From assembly GCF_900111175.1 (NCBI RefSeq), contig NZ_FOGI01000002.1, forward strand, positions 108,022-172,021: a stretch of 64,000 bases of DNA, read 5' to 3'. Numbering within the stretch: position 1 is the stretch's first letter; each line of letters begins with the position of its first letter. A program made the position numbers and the translations under genes. The stretch comes from Actinokineospora terrae. Lineage in GTDB: Bacteria > Actinomycetota > Actinomycetes > Mycobacteriales > Pseudonocardiaceae. The notes beneath the pieces were generated by a model that saw nothing but the letters and a program-made list of their open reading frames with translations, ran no database searches and was not told the DNA's origin. Shown here one piece after another: positions 19,066-28,686 of this stretch.

Positions 19066-20292
19066 TCAGTCCTTGAGTGCGTCCAGGCGAGCTTGGAACA
19101 GCGCGCGGTCGGGCTCGGTGGCCGCGTGGTCAAGGGCGAGTCGGTAGGCGGCGATGGCCTCGGGGGTGCGTCCCAGGCGGGCCAGGAGGTCGGCCCGCGC
19201 GGCCAGGTAGGGGTGGTGGCGGCGTAGGCGGGGGTCGTCGGCGAGGTCGTCGAGGAGTGCCAGACCGGCGGCGGGGCCGTCGCGCATGGCTATGGCGGCG
19301 GCGCGGTTCACGGCGATGACCGGTGACGGCACGAGGACGTGGAGGACGTCGTAGAGGGCGACGACCTGGGGCCAGTCGGTGGTGGTGATGTCGGCCGCCT
19401 CGTCGTGCAGGGCGGCGATGGCGGCTTGGACGCCGTAAGGGCCGGGCGGGCCTGCCAGGGCCTGGGGCAGCAGTGCGAGTCCTTCCTCGATCATGGCGCG
19501 GTCCCAGGCGCCGCGGTCTTGGTGCTCGAGCAGCACCGGCAGGCCGTCGGGGGTGGTCCGTGCCGCTCGCCTGGCGTGGACCAGCAGCATCAGCGCGCGC
19601 AGACCGATGACCTCCCGATCGGAGAGCAGGCCTGCCAGGACGGTGATCAGCCGGATGGCCTCCTCGGCCAGGTCGAGGCGTTGCAGGTGCGGACCGGAGC
19701 TGGCGGCGTAGCCCTCGGTGAAGATCGAGTACAGCACCTGCAGGACCCCGGGCAGCCGCGCGGGCAGCTCGTCCGCGTCGGGCACCCGGAACGGGATGCG
19801 GGCGTCGCGGATCTTGCGCTTGGCCCGGGTGATCCGCTTCGCCATCGTCTCCACCGGCACCAGGTACGCGCGCGCCACCTCGGGCGTGGTCAACCCGGCC
19901 AGGCAGCGCAGCGTCAACGCGCCGCGGTCCTCCTCCGCCAGCGCCGGGTGCGCGCAGGTGAAGAACAGCTGGAGCCGGTCGTCGGGCAGCCCGCCCTCGG
20001 GCGCGGGCGGCTCCGCGCGCTCGGCCTCGACCCGCAACTGCGCGAGCCGGGCGGTGTGGGTCCGGTCGCGGCGCAGCCGGTCGACCGCCTTGCGCCTGGC
20101 CGTGGTCATCAGCCACGCGCCCGGGTTGGGCGGCACCCCGTGCGCGGGCCAGTGCGCGAGCGCGGCCTCGACGGCCTCGGACGCGGCTTCCTCGGCCAGG
20201 TCCAGGTCGCCGAACCGGCGGGCGAGCGCGGCGAGCAGGCGGCCGTGCTCCTCGCGGAACACGGCCGCCACGGTGGCCCGTTCGTCGGCCAC
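19066..20292 (-). CDS. ECF42-type RNA polymerase sigma factor with C-terminal TPR-like region
   Basis: A 408-residue sigma-70 family protein, about twice the size of a plain ECF factor. The N-terminal third carries region 2 (FREEHGRLLAALARRFGDLDLAEEAASEAVEAAL) and region 4 (LTLRCLAGLTTPEVARAYLVPVETMAKRITRAKRKI). The rest is the helical DUF6596/TPR-like extension typical of group ECF42. That group is characteristically paired with a DGPF/YCII gene instead of an anti-sigma factor, and such a gene ends one base upstream here. Targets cannot be read from this window. Confidence 0.9.
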   Translation of the reverse strand: MADERATVAAVFREEHGRLLAALARRFGDLDLAEEAASEAVEAALAHWPAHGVPPNPGAWLMTTARRKAVDRLRRDRTHTARLAQLRVEAERAEPPAPEGGLPDDRLQLFFTCAHPALAEEDRGALTLRCLAGLTTPEVARAYLVPVETMAKRITRAKRKIRDARIPFRVPDADELPARLPGVLQVLYSIFTEGYAASSGPHLQRLDLAEEAIRLITVLAGLLSDREVIGLRALMLLVHARRAARTTPDGLPVLLEHQDRGAWDRAMIEEGLALLPQALAGPPGPYGVQAAIAALHDEAADITTTDWPQVVALYDVLHVLVPSPVIAVNRAAAIAMRDGPAAGLALLDDLADDPRLRRHHPYLAARADLLARLGRTPEAIAAYRLALDHAATEPDRALFQARLDALKD

Positions 20293-20293
20293 C

Positions 20294-20638
20294 TCAGAAC
20301 TCGGCGATCGGCCGGACCACCACCGAACCGCTGCCGAGCGCCCCGGGGCAGCGCGCGGCCCAGTCCAGCGCCACGTCCAGGTCCGGCACGTCGATGACGT
20401 AGAACCCGCCCAGCACCTCCCGCGTCTCCGCGAACGGCCCGTCGGTCACCACCCGCGTCCCGTCCGCGGCGACCCGCACGGCGGTCGCGGTGACCAGGTC
20501 GGCCAACGACTCCCCCGACACGAAGATCCCCGCGTCCTTGACCGCCTTGTCGTAGACCACCCAGTCCTCGACCGTGCACTCCGCGGCCCCACCGCCCGCG
20601 TCGACCGAACCCGCGTTGATCAGCAGCATGTACTTCAC
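20294..20638 (-). CDS. YCII/DGPF-domain protein, partner of the ECF42 sigma factor
   Basis: A 114-residue YCII-related protein. The diagnostic DGPFAETREVLGGFYVIDVPDLDVALDWAARCP pattern is split over residues 70-105. The GTG at 20638 gives the normal family opening VKYMLLINAG and has GAGGAGT 5-6 bases upstream, so the longer in-frame starts were rejected. It precedes the sigma factor gene by one base, the standard ECF42 arrangement. It is probably a modulator or small stress enzyme; the biochemical role of this family is not settled. Confidence 0.88.
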   Translation of the reverse strand: MKYMLLINAGSVDAGGGAAECTVEDWVVYDKAVKDAGIFVSGESLADLVTATAVRVAADGTRVVTDGPFAETREVLGGFYVIDVPDLDVALDWAARCPGALGSGSVVVRPIAEF

Positions 20639-20771
20639 CAGAGCACTCCTCATCCGACCGTCCTGTCCCACCCGGCAGTATCACCGGACGACCCCACTAC
20701 GAACGGGACCCCGCCGGATGGACACCCGGCCCGGAACTTCCGCCGAGTCGGCGGGATCGGCCTGCCGGGGG

Positions 20772-21242
20772 TCAGCCGGTTCCAGGTGAGGAGCGGCGAG
20801 CGCCGGGGCCGGGGAGGACGTCGACGTCGGTGGCGTGCATCGGGCTCCCGCAGTGGTCGCACCGCAGGTCGACGCGGCTGATCTCCCCGCAGGCGTGGTG
20901 GCGGTAGAGGGTCGGGGGGCCCGCCTCGTCGGCGCGCCACCGGTCCCCCCACCCCGCCATGACCATGAGCAGGTCGACCAGCTCGGCGCCCTTGCTGGTC
21001 AGGACGTACTCGTAGCGGGGCCTGCGGTCGTAGGGCCTGCGCTCGACGACGCCGTGTTCGACCAGGTGGTTGAGGCGTTCGGTGAGGACCTTGCGGGAGA
21101 TGCCCAGGTCGGCCTGGATCTGCTCGAACCGGGAGAGCCCGACCCACACGTCCCGCAGGACCAGCGGTGACCAGGGCTCTCCGATGACGTCGAGGGTGCG
21201 CGCGATCGAGCAGGCCATCGCGCTGAAGTCGGTGCGCTGCAC
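20772..21242 (-). CDS. HxlR-family winged-helix transcriptional regulator
   Basis: A 156-residue regulator. The HxlR core is SIARTLDVIGEPWSPLVLRDVW, SRFEQIQADLGISRKVLTERLNHLVEHGVVERR and YVLTSKGAEL. A C-terminal tail contains HHACGEISRVDLRCDHCGSP, four Cys/His positions that look like a small zinc site, seen in one HxlR subgroup. GTG start. It is divergent from a RibD-like reductase gene 87 bases away, and the gap carries a perfect inverted repeat, so it probably represses its neighbour and itself in response to a redox or toxic signal. Confidence 0.9.
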   Translation of the reverse strand: MQRTDFSAMACSIARTLDVIGEPWSPLVLRDVWVGLSRFEQIQADLGISRKVLTERLNHLVEHGVVERRPYDRRPRYEYVLTSKGAELVDLLMVMAGWGDRWRADEAGPPTLYRHHACGEISRVDLRCDHCGSPMHATDVDVLPGPGARRSSPGTG

Positions 21243-21263
21243 CCGACCAGCCTACCCCTCGGG

Positions 21264-21278
21264 GTTCCCTCAGGGAAC
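21264..21278. promoter_or_regulatory. Inverted repeat, likely HxlR operator
   Basis: GTTCCC-TCA-GGGAAC is a perfect 6-base inverted repeat in the 87-base gap between the divergent HxlR and reductase genes. A related half-site (AAGGAACCCC) follows near 21310. Position and symmetry fit a dimeric winged-helix operator. Confidence 0.55.
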
Positions 21279-21329
21279 TCGGCCTGCTACCGTTTTCGAG
21301 TCTCCTCAAGGAACCCCGAAAGGACAGTC

Positions 21330-21923
21330 ATGGGCAAGGTCATCAGCAGCCACTCCGTCTCCGTCGACGGCTACATCACCGGACGCGGTCCAGGCGCCGG
21401 GCGCGGCCTCGGCGACGGGACCGCGCTGTTCGACTGGTACTTCGACGGCGACACCCCCAGCGGGGTGTTCGACGGGTTCCGGCTGAGCGCGGCCAGTGCG
21501 CCGCTGTTCGACGCCCTTGCCGACCGGGTGGGGGCGGTCGTGGCGGGTCGGCACACCTACGACGACTCCGACGGTTTCGGCGGGGGCAGTCCGCACCCGA
21601 CCGCACCGCTGTTCGTCCTGAGCCACCGGCCCGTACCCGGGATCAGCGACCGGCAGACCCTCGTGACCACCGGCGTCGATGACGCGATCGCCGCGGCCAG
21701 GGCGGCCGCGGGCACCAGGGACGTCGGCCTCATGGGCGGCGGCGTGCTCGCCGCGGCGCTGCGGGCCGGACTGGTCGACGAGATCGTGCTGCACCAGGTG
21801 CCGGTGCTGCTGGGCGGAGGCAGGCCGTTCTTCCAGGACCTGCCCGAGCACGTGCGACTCCGCCTCGTCGAGACCATCGCCGCCCCCGGCGTCACCCACC
21901 TGCACTACACCGTCGAGCGTTGA
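21330..21923 (+). CDS. Dihydrofolate reductase-like / RibD C-terminal family reductase
   Basis: A 197-residue protein of the RibD-C/DHFR-like superfamily. It opens with GKVISSHSVSVDGYITG, has AVVAGRHTYDDSDGF in the middle, and carries GLMGGGVLAAALRAGLVDEIVLHQVPVLLGGGRPFF near the C-terminus. These are NADPH-dependent reductases of small heterocycles or xenobiotics; the true substrate is unknown. AAAGGA lies 6 bases before the ATG. The gene is divergent from the HxlR regulator and followed 13 bases later by a PPOX-type gene, with which it probably forms an operon. Confidence 0.88.
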   Translation: MGKVISSHSVSVDGYITGRGPGAGRGLGDGTALFDWYFDGDTPSGVFDGFRLSAASAPLFDALADRVGAVVAGRHTYDDSDGFGGGSPHPTAPLFVLSHRPVPGISDRQTLVTTGVDDAIAAARAAAGTRDVGLMGGGVLAAALRAGLVDEIVLHQVPVLLGGGRPFFQDLPEHVRLRLVETIAAPGVTHLHYTVER

Positions 21924-21936
21924 GGAGACCACCACC

Positions 21937-22314
21937 GTGCTCACCCCCGAAGTGCGCCGCGTCCTCGACGGCACCCCGACCGCCCACCTGGCCACCGTCC
22001 TGCCCGACGGCGCCCCGCACTCCACACCGGTCTGGATCGGCACCCACGGCGACCTGGTCGCGATCTTCACCGGCCCGGGCACCCGCAAGGCCCGCAACCT
22101 GCGCCGCGATCCCCGCCTCGCGCTGTCGCTGACCCCGGCCGACAACCCGTACCAGCCGATCACCCTCCGCGGCCGGGTGGTCGAGTGGCTCGACGGCGAC
22201 GCGGGCTGGGCGGTCATCGACCGGATCTCACGCAAGTACACCGGCACCCCGTACAGCCGCGACGAGGCACGGGCGGTCGCGCTCATCGAACCCCTCCGGC
22301 AGACGACGGGCTGA
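21937..22314 (+). CDS. PPOX-class (pyridoxamine 5'-phosphate oxidase-like) F420-dependent enzyme
   Basis: A 125-residue split-barrel protein with the family features RRVLDGTPTAHLATVLPDGAPHSTPVW, DLVAIFTGPGTRKARNLRRDPRLALS and the closing ISRKYTGTPY. Such proteins bind FMN or F420 and reduce small substrates; the short form with this opening resembles the F420-linked TIGR03618 group. The GTG at 21937 has GAGGAG upstream and sits 13 bases after the reductase stop; a much longer in-frame reading overlaps that gene and was rejected. Confidence 0.85.
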   Translation: MLTPEVRRVLDGTPTAHLATVLPDGAPHSTPVWIGTHGDLVAIFTGPGTRKARNLRRDPRLALSLTPADNPYQPITLRGRVVEWLDGDAGWAVIDRISRKYTGTPYSRDEARAVALIEPLRQTTG

Positions 22315-22509
22315 TCCACGACGGTCCCGCCACTGGTGCGGCCGGCGCCGGATCGGTGCGGTGGCGCGCGGTCGTCCACAACACCCGGCCCCGGATGGAT
22401 GACCGATAGGTGGGGTGATCAGGTCGCCCGATCAGCTGATGGCTGGGGCTCTTGGCGTCGGTAGCGTTCGGGGCTCCCCGGCACACTCGTACCTCACAGG
22501 ATGGTCAGA

Positions 22510-22851
22510 ATGAGCCGCACCCCGTTAGCCCGCGCGCTGGCGCTCGTCACCGCTGCCGCCGCGGTCACCCTGTTCACCGCCCCCAGCGCGAGCGCCGCTT
22601 CCGGCGCGTCGGCGACGTGCTGGGTCTACCCAGGCGCCACTTTCCTCTGCAACTCCGACATCCAGTCCTGGGACCCGGAGCTGGGCAGCGTCACCTGGTA
22701 CATCAATGGCGTCCCGAGCAGCTACCCCCGCAACCGGCAGTCCACCGGTGTCCGGTCGTGCGTCCCGGGCACGGTGCTCAACGGCGTCGTCAAGTACTGG
22801 GACCAGGGGGGCGGCGCCAACGGCTACGCCACCGCGACCTGCCTGGCGTAG
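22510..22851 (+). CDS. Small secreted four-cysteine protein of unknown function
   Basis: A 113-residue protein with a clear signal peptide: a basic start (MSRTPLAR), a hydrophobic stretch of about 18 residues, and an ASA cleavage site near residue 29. The mature part, about 84 residues, has four Cys (TCWVYPG, LCNSD, SCVPG, TCLA) that could form two disulfides, and is rich in Trp, Tyr, Ser and Gly. The ATG at 22510 is preferred to the one at 22501 because AGGA lies 8 bases upstream. No family recognised. It stands alone and is followed by a strong terminator. Confidence 0.72.
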   Translation: MSRTPLARALALVTAAAAVTLFTAPSASAASGASATCWVYPGATFLCNSDIQSWDPELGSVTWYINGVPSSYPRNRQSTGVRSCVPGTVLNGVVKYWDQGGGANGYATATCLA

Positions 22852-22862
22852 TCCTCACGTTT

Positions 22863-22898
22863 CCGGCCTCGGTGGGTGCTCGCACCCACCGAGGCCGG
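22863..22898. terminator. Strong bidirectional terminator
   Basis: CCGGCCTCGGTGGGTGC and its exact reverse complement are separated by 2 bases, a 17-base perfect stem. It lies between two convergent genes, 11 bases after the secreted-protein stop and 56 bases before the permease stop, so it can serve both directions. Confidence 0.85.
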
Positions 22899-22954
22899 TC
22901 TCGTCGGACGGCGGCTGCTGCACGACACCGCCGGCCGGGCGTCGGGCCGGGTAG

Positions 22955-23974
22955 CTATCGCGCGGGTTTGGCGTCGAGCAGGGCGTTGACCCAGCGGGCG
23001 CGCGGGTCGACGTCGACCAGGAGGGCCTTTGCCAGCAGGGTGAGCGGGATGGCCAGGACGGCGCCCAGTGGGCCCAGTACCCAGCCCCAGAGGATGAGGG
23101 AGAGGAAGGTGGCGGTCACCGACAGGCCGACCGCGTCGCCGACGAAGCGGGGTTGGATCACCGACTGGAGCAGGAAGTTCATCACGCAGTAGAGGACGAC
23201 GACCCAGGTCATCAGCGGCCAGCCGCCCTGCAGCAGGCCGAGGACCGCGGGTGGGGCGACGCCGAGGACGAAGCCGATGGTGGGGACGTAGTTCGTGATG
23301 AAGGACAGGACTCCCCACAGCAACGGCAGGGGGATGCCGAGCAGCGCGAGCCCGACCACGTCGAGCACCGCGACCAGGAACCCGAACACGGTCGTCACCC
23401 ACAGGTAGCGGCGGACGGCGCCCGCGAAGGACACCAGCGCGGCGGCGACCCGCGGCCGGTCGGCGGCGACGATGTCGTGCCTGGCCCTGGCGGTGGCGGC
23501 GTCGATGCCGAGGAAGAGCAGGACCGAGAGCAGGAAGACGATCCCGCTCAGCACGTCGAGCGCCGAGCCGAGCCAGCCGAGCAGCTTGCCGGGGTCCTTG
23601 ATGTCCACTGTGGACAACAGGGTGCCGACCCGGTCGAGCAGCGCCTGCGCCCGGTCGGCGTAGCCGGGCACCAGGTCGGCCACCCCGGCCGCGGACACCA
23701 CCAGCACCGCCACCATCGCGGCGAACCCGAGGTAGATGATCAGCACCAGCACGCTGGTCGCCGCCCACGACGGCCAGCCCCGCGCGCGCAGCCACTCCGA
23801 CACCGGCCGCACCGCGACCACGATCATCATCGCCAGCAGCAGCGGTCCGACCAACCACGCGGCCAGCGACATCCCGGCCACCACAACGATCCCAGCCGCA
23901 CCGGCGACCAGGATCACCACCGCCCGGGGCAGTCCCCGCTCCGCGTCATCCACCCGGCTGAAGGTAGGGACCAC
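22955..23974 (-). CDS. AI-2E family transporter (PerM-like membrane protein)
   Basis: A 339-residue membrane protein with about eight hydrophobic segments: two near the N-terminus (AVVILVAGAAGIVVVAGMSL), a long periplasmic-type loop with DLVPGYADRAQALLDRVG, then paired helices through FITNYVPTIGFVLGVAPPAVLG, the family hallmark region. Members export autoinducer-2 or act as Na+/H+ exchangers; the actual substrate is unknown here. The GTG at 23974 (VVPTFSRVDD) is preferred because the longer reading begins with a poorly supported Arg-rich stretch. Confidence 0.85.
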   Translation of the reverse strand: MVPTFSRVDDAERGLPRAVVILVAGAAGIVVVAGMSLAAWLVGPLLLAMMIVVAVRPVSEWLRARGWPSWAATSVLVLIIYLGFAAMVAVLVVSAAGVADLVPGYADRAQALLDRVGTLLSTVDIKDPGKLLGWLGSALDVLSGIVFLLSVLLFLGIDAATARARHDIVAADRPRVAAALVSFAGAVRRYLWVTTVFGFLVAVLDVVGLALLGIPLPLLWGVLSFITNYVPTIGFVLGVAPPAVLGLLQGGWPLMTWVVVLYCVMNFLLQSVIQPRFVGDAVGLSVTATFLSLILWGWVLGPLGAVLAIPLTLLAKALLVDVDPRARWVNALLDAKPAR

Positions 23975-24178
23975 CCGCTCCCGCCACCTCCCCCGCGGCG
24001 CATGAGCGTCGCGGGTTCGACGTCGAGGACGCCGAGACGCGCATGGTCGAGATGACCGGGATCGTGCCACCGGCAACCGGGTTCGACCCGCTCGGTGCGG
24101 GGCGTGGGCGGCGTCACCGAGCAGTGCGGCGGTCCCCTCCCGCGGTTCCGGCCGGTCGGCCTGCGGGGCCTGACGCGC

Positions 24179-25279
24179 TCAAGCCTTGTCCTCGAGTTCC
24201 GAGCGGACCGATTCGGTGAGCTGGTCCCAGGAGTCGACGAACTTCTGGATGGCCTCGTCCTCGAGGACCGCGAAGACGTCGTCGAGGTCGACACCGGCCC
24301 TCGCCACGGCCGTCATGACCCGCGTCGCCTCGTCGTAGGTCTTCTGGATCGGCTCGCCGGGGCTGCCGTGGTCGGCGTAAGCCTCCAGGGTGTTCCTCGG
24401 CATGGTGTTCACGGTGTCCGGCGCGATGAGGCCGCTGACGTAGGCGGTGTCGGGGTAGTCCTGGTTCTTCACGCCGGTCGAGGCCCACAGCGGGCGTTGC
24501 GTCGCGGCACCCCGCGCTTGCAGCGCTCGCCACCGCTCGGAGGAGAACACCTGCTCGTAAGCCTGGTAGGCCAGCCGTGCGTTCGCCAGCGCGGCCTTGC
24601 CCTTCAGGGAGGGGTCCGCTCCGGTCCCGTCCAGGCGCCTGTCGATCTCGGTGTCCACACGGGAGATGAAGAACGACGCCACCGACTCGATCCCGGCGAG
24701 CGATCCCCCGTCCCGCACGCGCTGCTCCAAGCCGGACAGGTAGGCGTCCATGACGGCCCGGTACCGCTCAAGGCTGAAGACGAGCGTGACGTTGACGCTG
24801 ATTCCCCGTGCGGTGGACGTGGTGATCGCGGCCAGGCCCTCCTGCGTCGCCGGGATCTTGATGAACAGGTTGGGCCGGTCGACCAGCCACCACAGGTGAG
24901 CCGCCTCCGCGGCGGTGGCGTCGGTGTCGTGCGCCACCCCGGGCGAGACCTCCAACGACACCCGGCCGTCGCGGCCGGTGCGCCGCGCCACCGGGGCGAG
25001 CACGTCGCAGGCGTCGCGGACGTCGGCGGCGGTGATGGTGCGCAGTGCCTCCCCGACGCTGATCGAGCGCACGGCCATCGCGTGCACCTGGTCGTCGTAG
25101 GAGTCCGAGGCGCTGATCGCGGCCGCGAAGATGGTCGGGTTCGTGGTGACGCCCACGACGGAGTGGTCCTCGACCAACGACTGGAGTTCGCCGCTGCGGA
25201 GGAGATCGCGGGACAGGTCGTCGAGCCAGACCGCGACTCCTGATGCTGACAGTTCGGCCAAGTTGTCGTTCTGTGCCAT
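24179..25279 (-). CDS. tal: Transaldolase
   Basis: A 366-residue transaldolase of the non-oxidative pentose phosphate pathway, moving dihydroxyacetone units between sugar phosphates. It shows [15 protein letters not shown] near residue 42, the Schiff-base Lys in [29 protein letters not shown], and the C-terminal [24 protein letters not shown] start. It lies 40 bases downstream of transketolase, the usual actinobacterial pairing, but no zwf, pgl or opcA genes follow, so this may be a second copy used under stress. Confidence 0.94.
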   Translation of the reverse strand: MAQNDNLAELSASGVAVWLDDLSRDLLRSGELQSLVEDHSVVGVTTNPTIFAAAISASDSYDDQVHAMAVRSISVGEALRTITAADVRDACDVLAPVARRTGRDGRVSLEVSPGVAHDTDATAAEAAHLWWLVDRPNLFIKIPATQEGLAAITTSTARGISVNVTLVFSLERYRAVMDAYLSGLEQRVRDGGSLAGIESVASFFISRVDTEIDRRLDGTGADPSLKGKAALANARLAYQAYEQVFSSERWRALQARGAATQRPLWASTGVKNQDYPDTAYVSGLIAPDTVNTMPRNTLEAYADHGSPGEPIQKTYDEATRVMTAVARAGVDLDDVFAVLEDEAIQKFVDSWDQLTESVRSELEDKA

Positions 25280-25319
25280 GGCAGTGCCTTCCGAGTTCGA
25301 GGGTGGGGAGGGCGGCGGA

Positions 25320-27557
25320 TCAGCGGTCGCCGGTGGGGGTGTGCAGTACGCCGACGCTGTCGGGGCCGATGGGGGCGACCGGCGGTGCCGCGGCGGCGGT
25401 GAGGCTGTCCCGCGCGGCGGCGACGACCGCGTCGGTGGTGAGCCCGAACTGCTCGTACAGCACGGTGTGGGCCGCGCTGGCGCCGTAGTGGTCCAGGCTG
25501 ACGATCCTGCCCGCGTCGCCGACGAACTCACGCCAACCAAGGGACACGCCTGCCTCGACGCTGACCCGAGCGCGCACCGTGGGCGGCAGCACCTGCTCCC
25601 GGTAGGCCCGGTCCTGGGCAGCGAACCACTCCCAGCACGGCAGTGACACCACTCTCGTCGCGACGCCGTCGGCCTCCAGCACCTCGCGGGCGGCGATGGC
25701 GATCCGCACCTCGGAACCGGTACCCACCAGGATGACTTCGGGCGTGCCGCTGGAGGCTTCGGCGAGCACGTACCCGCCTTTGGCCACTCCCTCGGCGGAA
25801 GCGAACTCCGCGCGGTCGAAGACGGGCAAGTTCTGCCGGGACAGCGAGAGCCCGGCTGGACGGTCGTTGTGCTCGAGAATGGTGCGCCAGGCGACCGCGG
25901 TCTCGTTGGCGTCGGCCGGGCGGACGAAGTCCAGACCGGGGATGGCCCGCAGTGCCGCGTAGTGCTCGACCGGTTGATGGGTCGGGCCGTCCTCGCCCAG
26001 TCCGATGGAGTCGTGCGTCCACACGTAGGTGACCGGGAGCTGCATGAGCGCGGCCAGCCTGACCGCACCGCGCATGTAGTCGGAGAAGGTGAGGAACGTG
26101 CCGCCGTACACCCGGGTTCCGCCGTGCACCGCGATGCCGTTCATGATCGCGCCCATGGCGTGCTCGCGGACGCCGAAGTGCAGCGTGCGCCCGTACGGGC
26201 CGCCCGACCACATCGTGGTCTGCCGGGAGACGGGCAGGAACGAGGCTGTCCCCTTGACCGCGGTGTTGTTGCTCTCCGCGAGGTCGGCCGAACCACCCCA
26301 GAGCTCCGGCAGGAGCGGGTAGAGGGCTGCGAGGACCTCGCCGGACGCCTTCCGCGTGGCCACGCCCTCCGGGTCGGCGTCCCACACCGGGAGGCCGTGC
26401 GCCCAGCCGTCCGGCAGCGTCCGGGTGGACATCCGCTCCAGCAGCGCGGCGCCACCGGGATTGCCCGCCCGCCACACGTCGAAGCGCTGCTGCCACCGGG
26501 CGCGCGCCTGCTCGCCGCGCCCGGCGACTCGTCGGACGTGCTCGAGCACCTCCGGGGCGACCTCGAAGGTCTTGTCGGGGTCGACACCGAGGATCTGCTT
26601 GGTCGCCCGGACCTCGTCCTCGCCCAGCGCCGATCCGTGCGCGGCGCCGGTGTTCTGCTTGGTCGGCGCGGGCCAGCCGATGATCGTCCGCAGCACGACG
26701 AGCGAGGGTCGTCCCACCTCGGCCTTGGCGGCGGCCAGCGCGCGGTCGAGCGCCGCCAGGTCCTCTCCGTCGTCGACGTGCTGCACGTGCCAGCCGTAGG
26801 CCCGGTACCGCGCCCCCACATCCTCGGTGAACGCGATGTCGGTGTCGTCCTCGATCGAGATCCGGTTGGCGTCGTAGACCAGGACCAGGTTCCCCAACTC
26901 CTGGGTGCCCGCCAGCGACGACGCCTCGCCGCTGACGCCCTCCTGGAGGTCGCCGTCGGAGGCGAACACCCAGATCGTGTGGTCGAACACGCTCTCACCC
27001 CCGGCGGCGTCGGGGTCGAGCAGGCCGCGCTCGCGGCGAGCGGCCATCGCCATGCCGACGGCGTTGCCGACGCCCTGGCCGAGCGGGCCGGTCGTGGTCT
27101 CCACACCGGGTGTGTGGTTGACCTCCGGGTGCCCTGGTGTCCGGGAACCCCAGCTGCGCAGCGCCTTCAGATCGGGCAGTTCCAGACCGTAGCCGGAGAA
27201 GAACAGCTGGATGTAGAGGGTGAGGCTGGAATGCCCCATCGACAGGACGAAGCGGTCGCGACCGACCCAGTTCGGGTCGGCCGGGTCGTGGCGCAGCCAC
27301 TTCTGGAACAGCAGGTAGGCGGCGGGGCTCATGCTCATCGCGGTGCCGGGGTGGCCGTTGCCCGCCTTCTGCACCGCGTCCATCGCCAGCGCACGACCGG
27401 TGTCGATCGCCCTGCGGTCGAGATCTCCCATCCCCTCGGGCAGTCCGGGGCGGGGCTGGGCGGGGTTGCCGGTGGGCGCGTCGCTCGCGGCCTCGGCGGG
27501 CGCCTCGGGCCGAGTGCTCCTCGTCCCCGCGGCGCCATCGGTCTCATCGGCGGTCAT
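25320..27557 (-). CDS. tkt: Transketolase
   Basis: A 745-residue thiamine-diphosphate enzyme of the pentose phosphate pathway. Visible are the N-terminal [19 protein letters not shown], the ThDP/metal motif [18 protein letters not shown] with the Asn of [14 protein letters not shown], the central domain [19 protein letters not shown] and [18 protein letters not shown], and the C-terminal domain. An N-terminal extension of about 40 Ala/Pro/Asp-rich residues precedes the conserved part, so a shorter start is possible. It forms a pair with tal. Confidence 0.95.
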   Translation of the reverse strand: MTADETDGAAGTRSTRPEAPAEAASDAPTGNPAQPRPGLPEGMGDLDRRAIDTGRALAMDAVQKAGNGHPGTAMSMSPAAYLLFQKWLRHDPADPNWVGRDRFVLSMGHSSLTLYIQLFFSGYGLELPDLKALRSWGSRTPGHPEVNHTPGVETTTGPLGQGVGNAVGMAMAARRERGLLDPDAAGGESVFDHTIWVFASDGDLQEGVSGEASSLAGTQELGNLVLVYDANRISIEDDTDIAFTEDVGARYRAYGWHVQHVDDGEDLAALDRALAAAKAEVGRPSLVVLRTIIGWPAPTKQNTGAAHGSALGEDEVRATKQILGVDPDKTFEVAPEVLEHVRRVAGRGEQARARWQQRFDVWRAGNPGGAALLERMSTRTLPDGWAHGLPVWDADPEGVATRKASGEVLAALYPLLPELWGGSADLAESNNTAVKGTASFLPVSRQTTMWSGGPYGRTLHFGVREHAMGAIMNGIAVHGGTRVYGGTFLTFSDYMRGAVRLAALMQLPVTYVWTHDSIGLGEDGPTHQPVEHYAALRAIPGLDFVRPADANETAVAWRTILEHNDRPAGLSLSRQNLPVFDRAEFASAEGVAKGGYVLAEASSGTPEVILVGTGSEVRIAIAAREVLEADGVATRVVSLPCWEWFAAQDRAYREQVLPPTVRARVSVEAGVSLGWREFVGDAGRIVSLDHYGASAAHTVLYEQFGLTTDAVVAAARDSLTAAAAPPVAPIGPDSVGVLHTPTGDR

Positions 27558-27803
27558 CAGTTGCGGTACCCCATCGGGCTGTGGGCAGTCCGGCAGCGAT
27601 CCCTGTCAGGCGAGCGCGTGCTGGTCGGAGCCGACCGGCGTCCCGTCGCTGTGCGGCTTGGCCGTGCCGGGGCCGGTCGTCTTCGACGGCTACCCACCGC
27701 CGCCGGATCCAGTCGCGCCGTCCTCACCGGGAAACCGGAAGCGACGCCTGCGGAAGTGGTGTCAGTGCGAGATGCGGCACCTGGCCCGCCTGACCGTGCC
27801 CGA

Positions 27804-28526
27804 TCACCCGGCCACGAACCGTGCGGCGAGCTCGTGCAGGTCGATGCCCTCGCTTCGCGACCGCTCGGTCAGGTGAACGAGTGCTTCGTCGGCGCCCAGC
27901 CGCCGGGTAGCCATGACGATCCCGGTGGCCCGGTCCACCACCCCTTGGGAGGCGAGTTCGGTGCCCAGGCGCGCGATGGTGGCCAGGGCGTCGGCGTGGC
28001 GGTGGTGCACTCGGAGCACCGCCTCGGCCGCCGTCGCGTAGAGGTCGAGGCGGCGTTCGTCGAACGCGGTGAAACCGCGTCCGTCCGCGCGGTAGCAGTT
28101 GATCCCGCCGGACCGCCCGCCACCGACGACGATCGGCGCGGACAGGAACCCGCTGACCCCCGCCCCCACCGCCGCCCTGCCCAGCTCCGGCCACAGCGTC
28201 GCGGCCTCGGACGAGCAATAGCGGGCCAGTACCCCCTCTTCCGCGGCCTGGAGGCAAGGACCGCTCCCGACCCGGTACTGCACCGCGTCGAGTCGGGCCG
28301 CGACGTCGCCGGTGGACGCGGCGGTGCGGTGGGAACCCCCCTGACCGAGGGTGATGCTCGCGGCGTCCACATCGGGCAGGGCAGTGAGCACCTGTTCGCA
28401 CACGTGCAGGACGAACACGTCGACGCCGTCCTCGTCGTCGAGCATGGCCGACAGCGAGGCCAGGGCTCCGGTGACCTCGTCGAGCACACGCGAGGTGCCA
28501 CCGGACTCGTTCCGGATACCTGTCAT
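27804..28526 (-). CDS. GAF and ANTAR domain regulator
   Basis: A 240-residue protein with a GAF domain (about residues 30-165, including ASITLGQGGSHRTAASTG, YRVGSGPCLQAAEEG and GFLSAPIVVGGGRSGGINCY) and a C-terminal ANTAR RNA-binding domain (ASQGVVDRATGIVMATRRLGADEALVHLTERS). ANTAR proteins prevent transcription termination by binding paired RNA hairpins; in actinobacteria such proteins are common stress regulators. The ATG at 28526 follows GGGGAGGAG. It is upstream of tkt on the same strand but 246 bases away, and is divergent from the SRPBCC gene. Confidence 0.88.
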   Translation of the reverse strand: MTGIRNESGGTSRVLDEVTGALASLSAMLDDEDGVDVFVLHVCEQVLTALPDVDAASITLGQGGSHRTAASTGDVAARLDAVQYRVGSGPCLQAAEEGVLARYCSSEAATLWPELGRAAVGAGVSGFLSAPIVVGGGRSGGINCYRADGRGFTAFDERRLDLYATAAEAVLRVHHRHADALATIARLGTELASQGVVDRATGIVMATRRLGADEALVHLTERSRSEGIDLHELAARFVAG

Positions 28527-28686
28527 GGTCTCCTCCCCCGGCGCCGACACCGGTCATCGCTTGTTCCGACAGGACGGTCGCCTGCTGAGCACGCGTCGAC
28601 TACCCGCACGACCGCGGGTCGAACCGCCTGCCGTGGTTGGCGCCCGCGGCCAGGGGGTAGGGCTGCGGGGACGACAGGAGCACACG

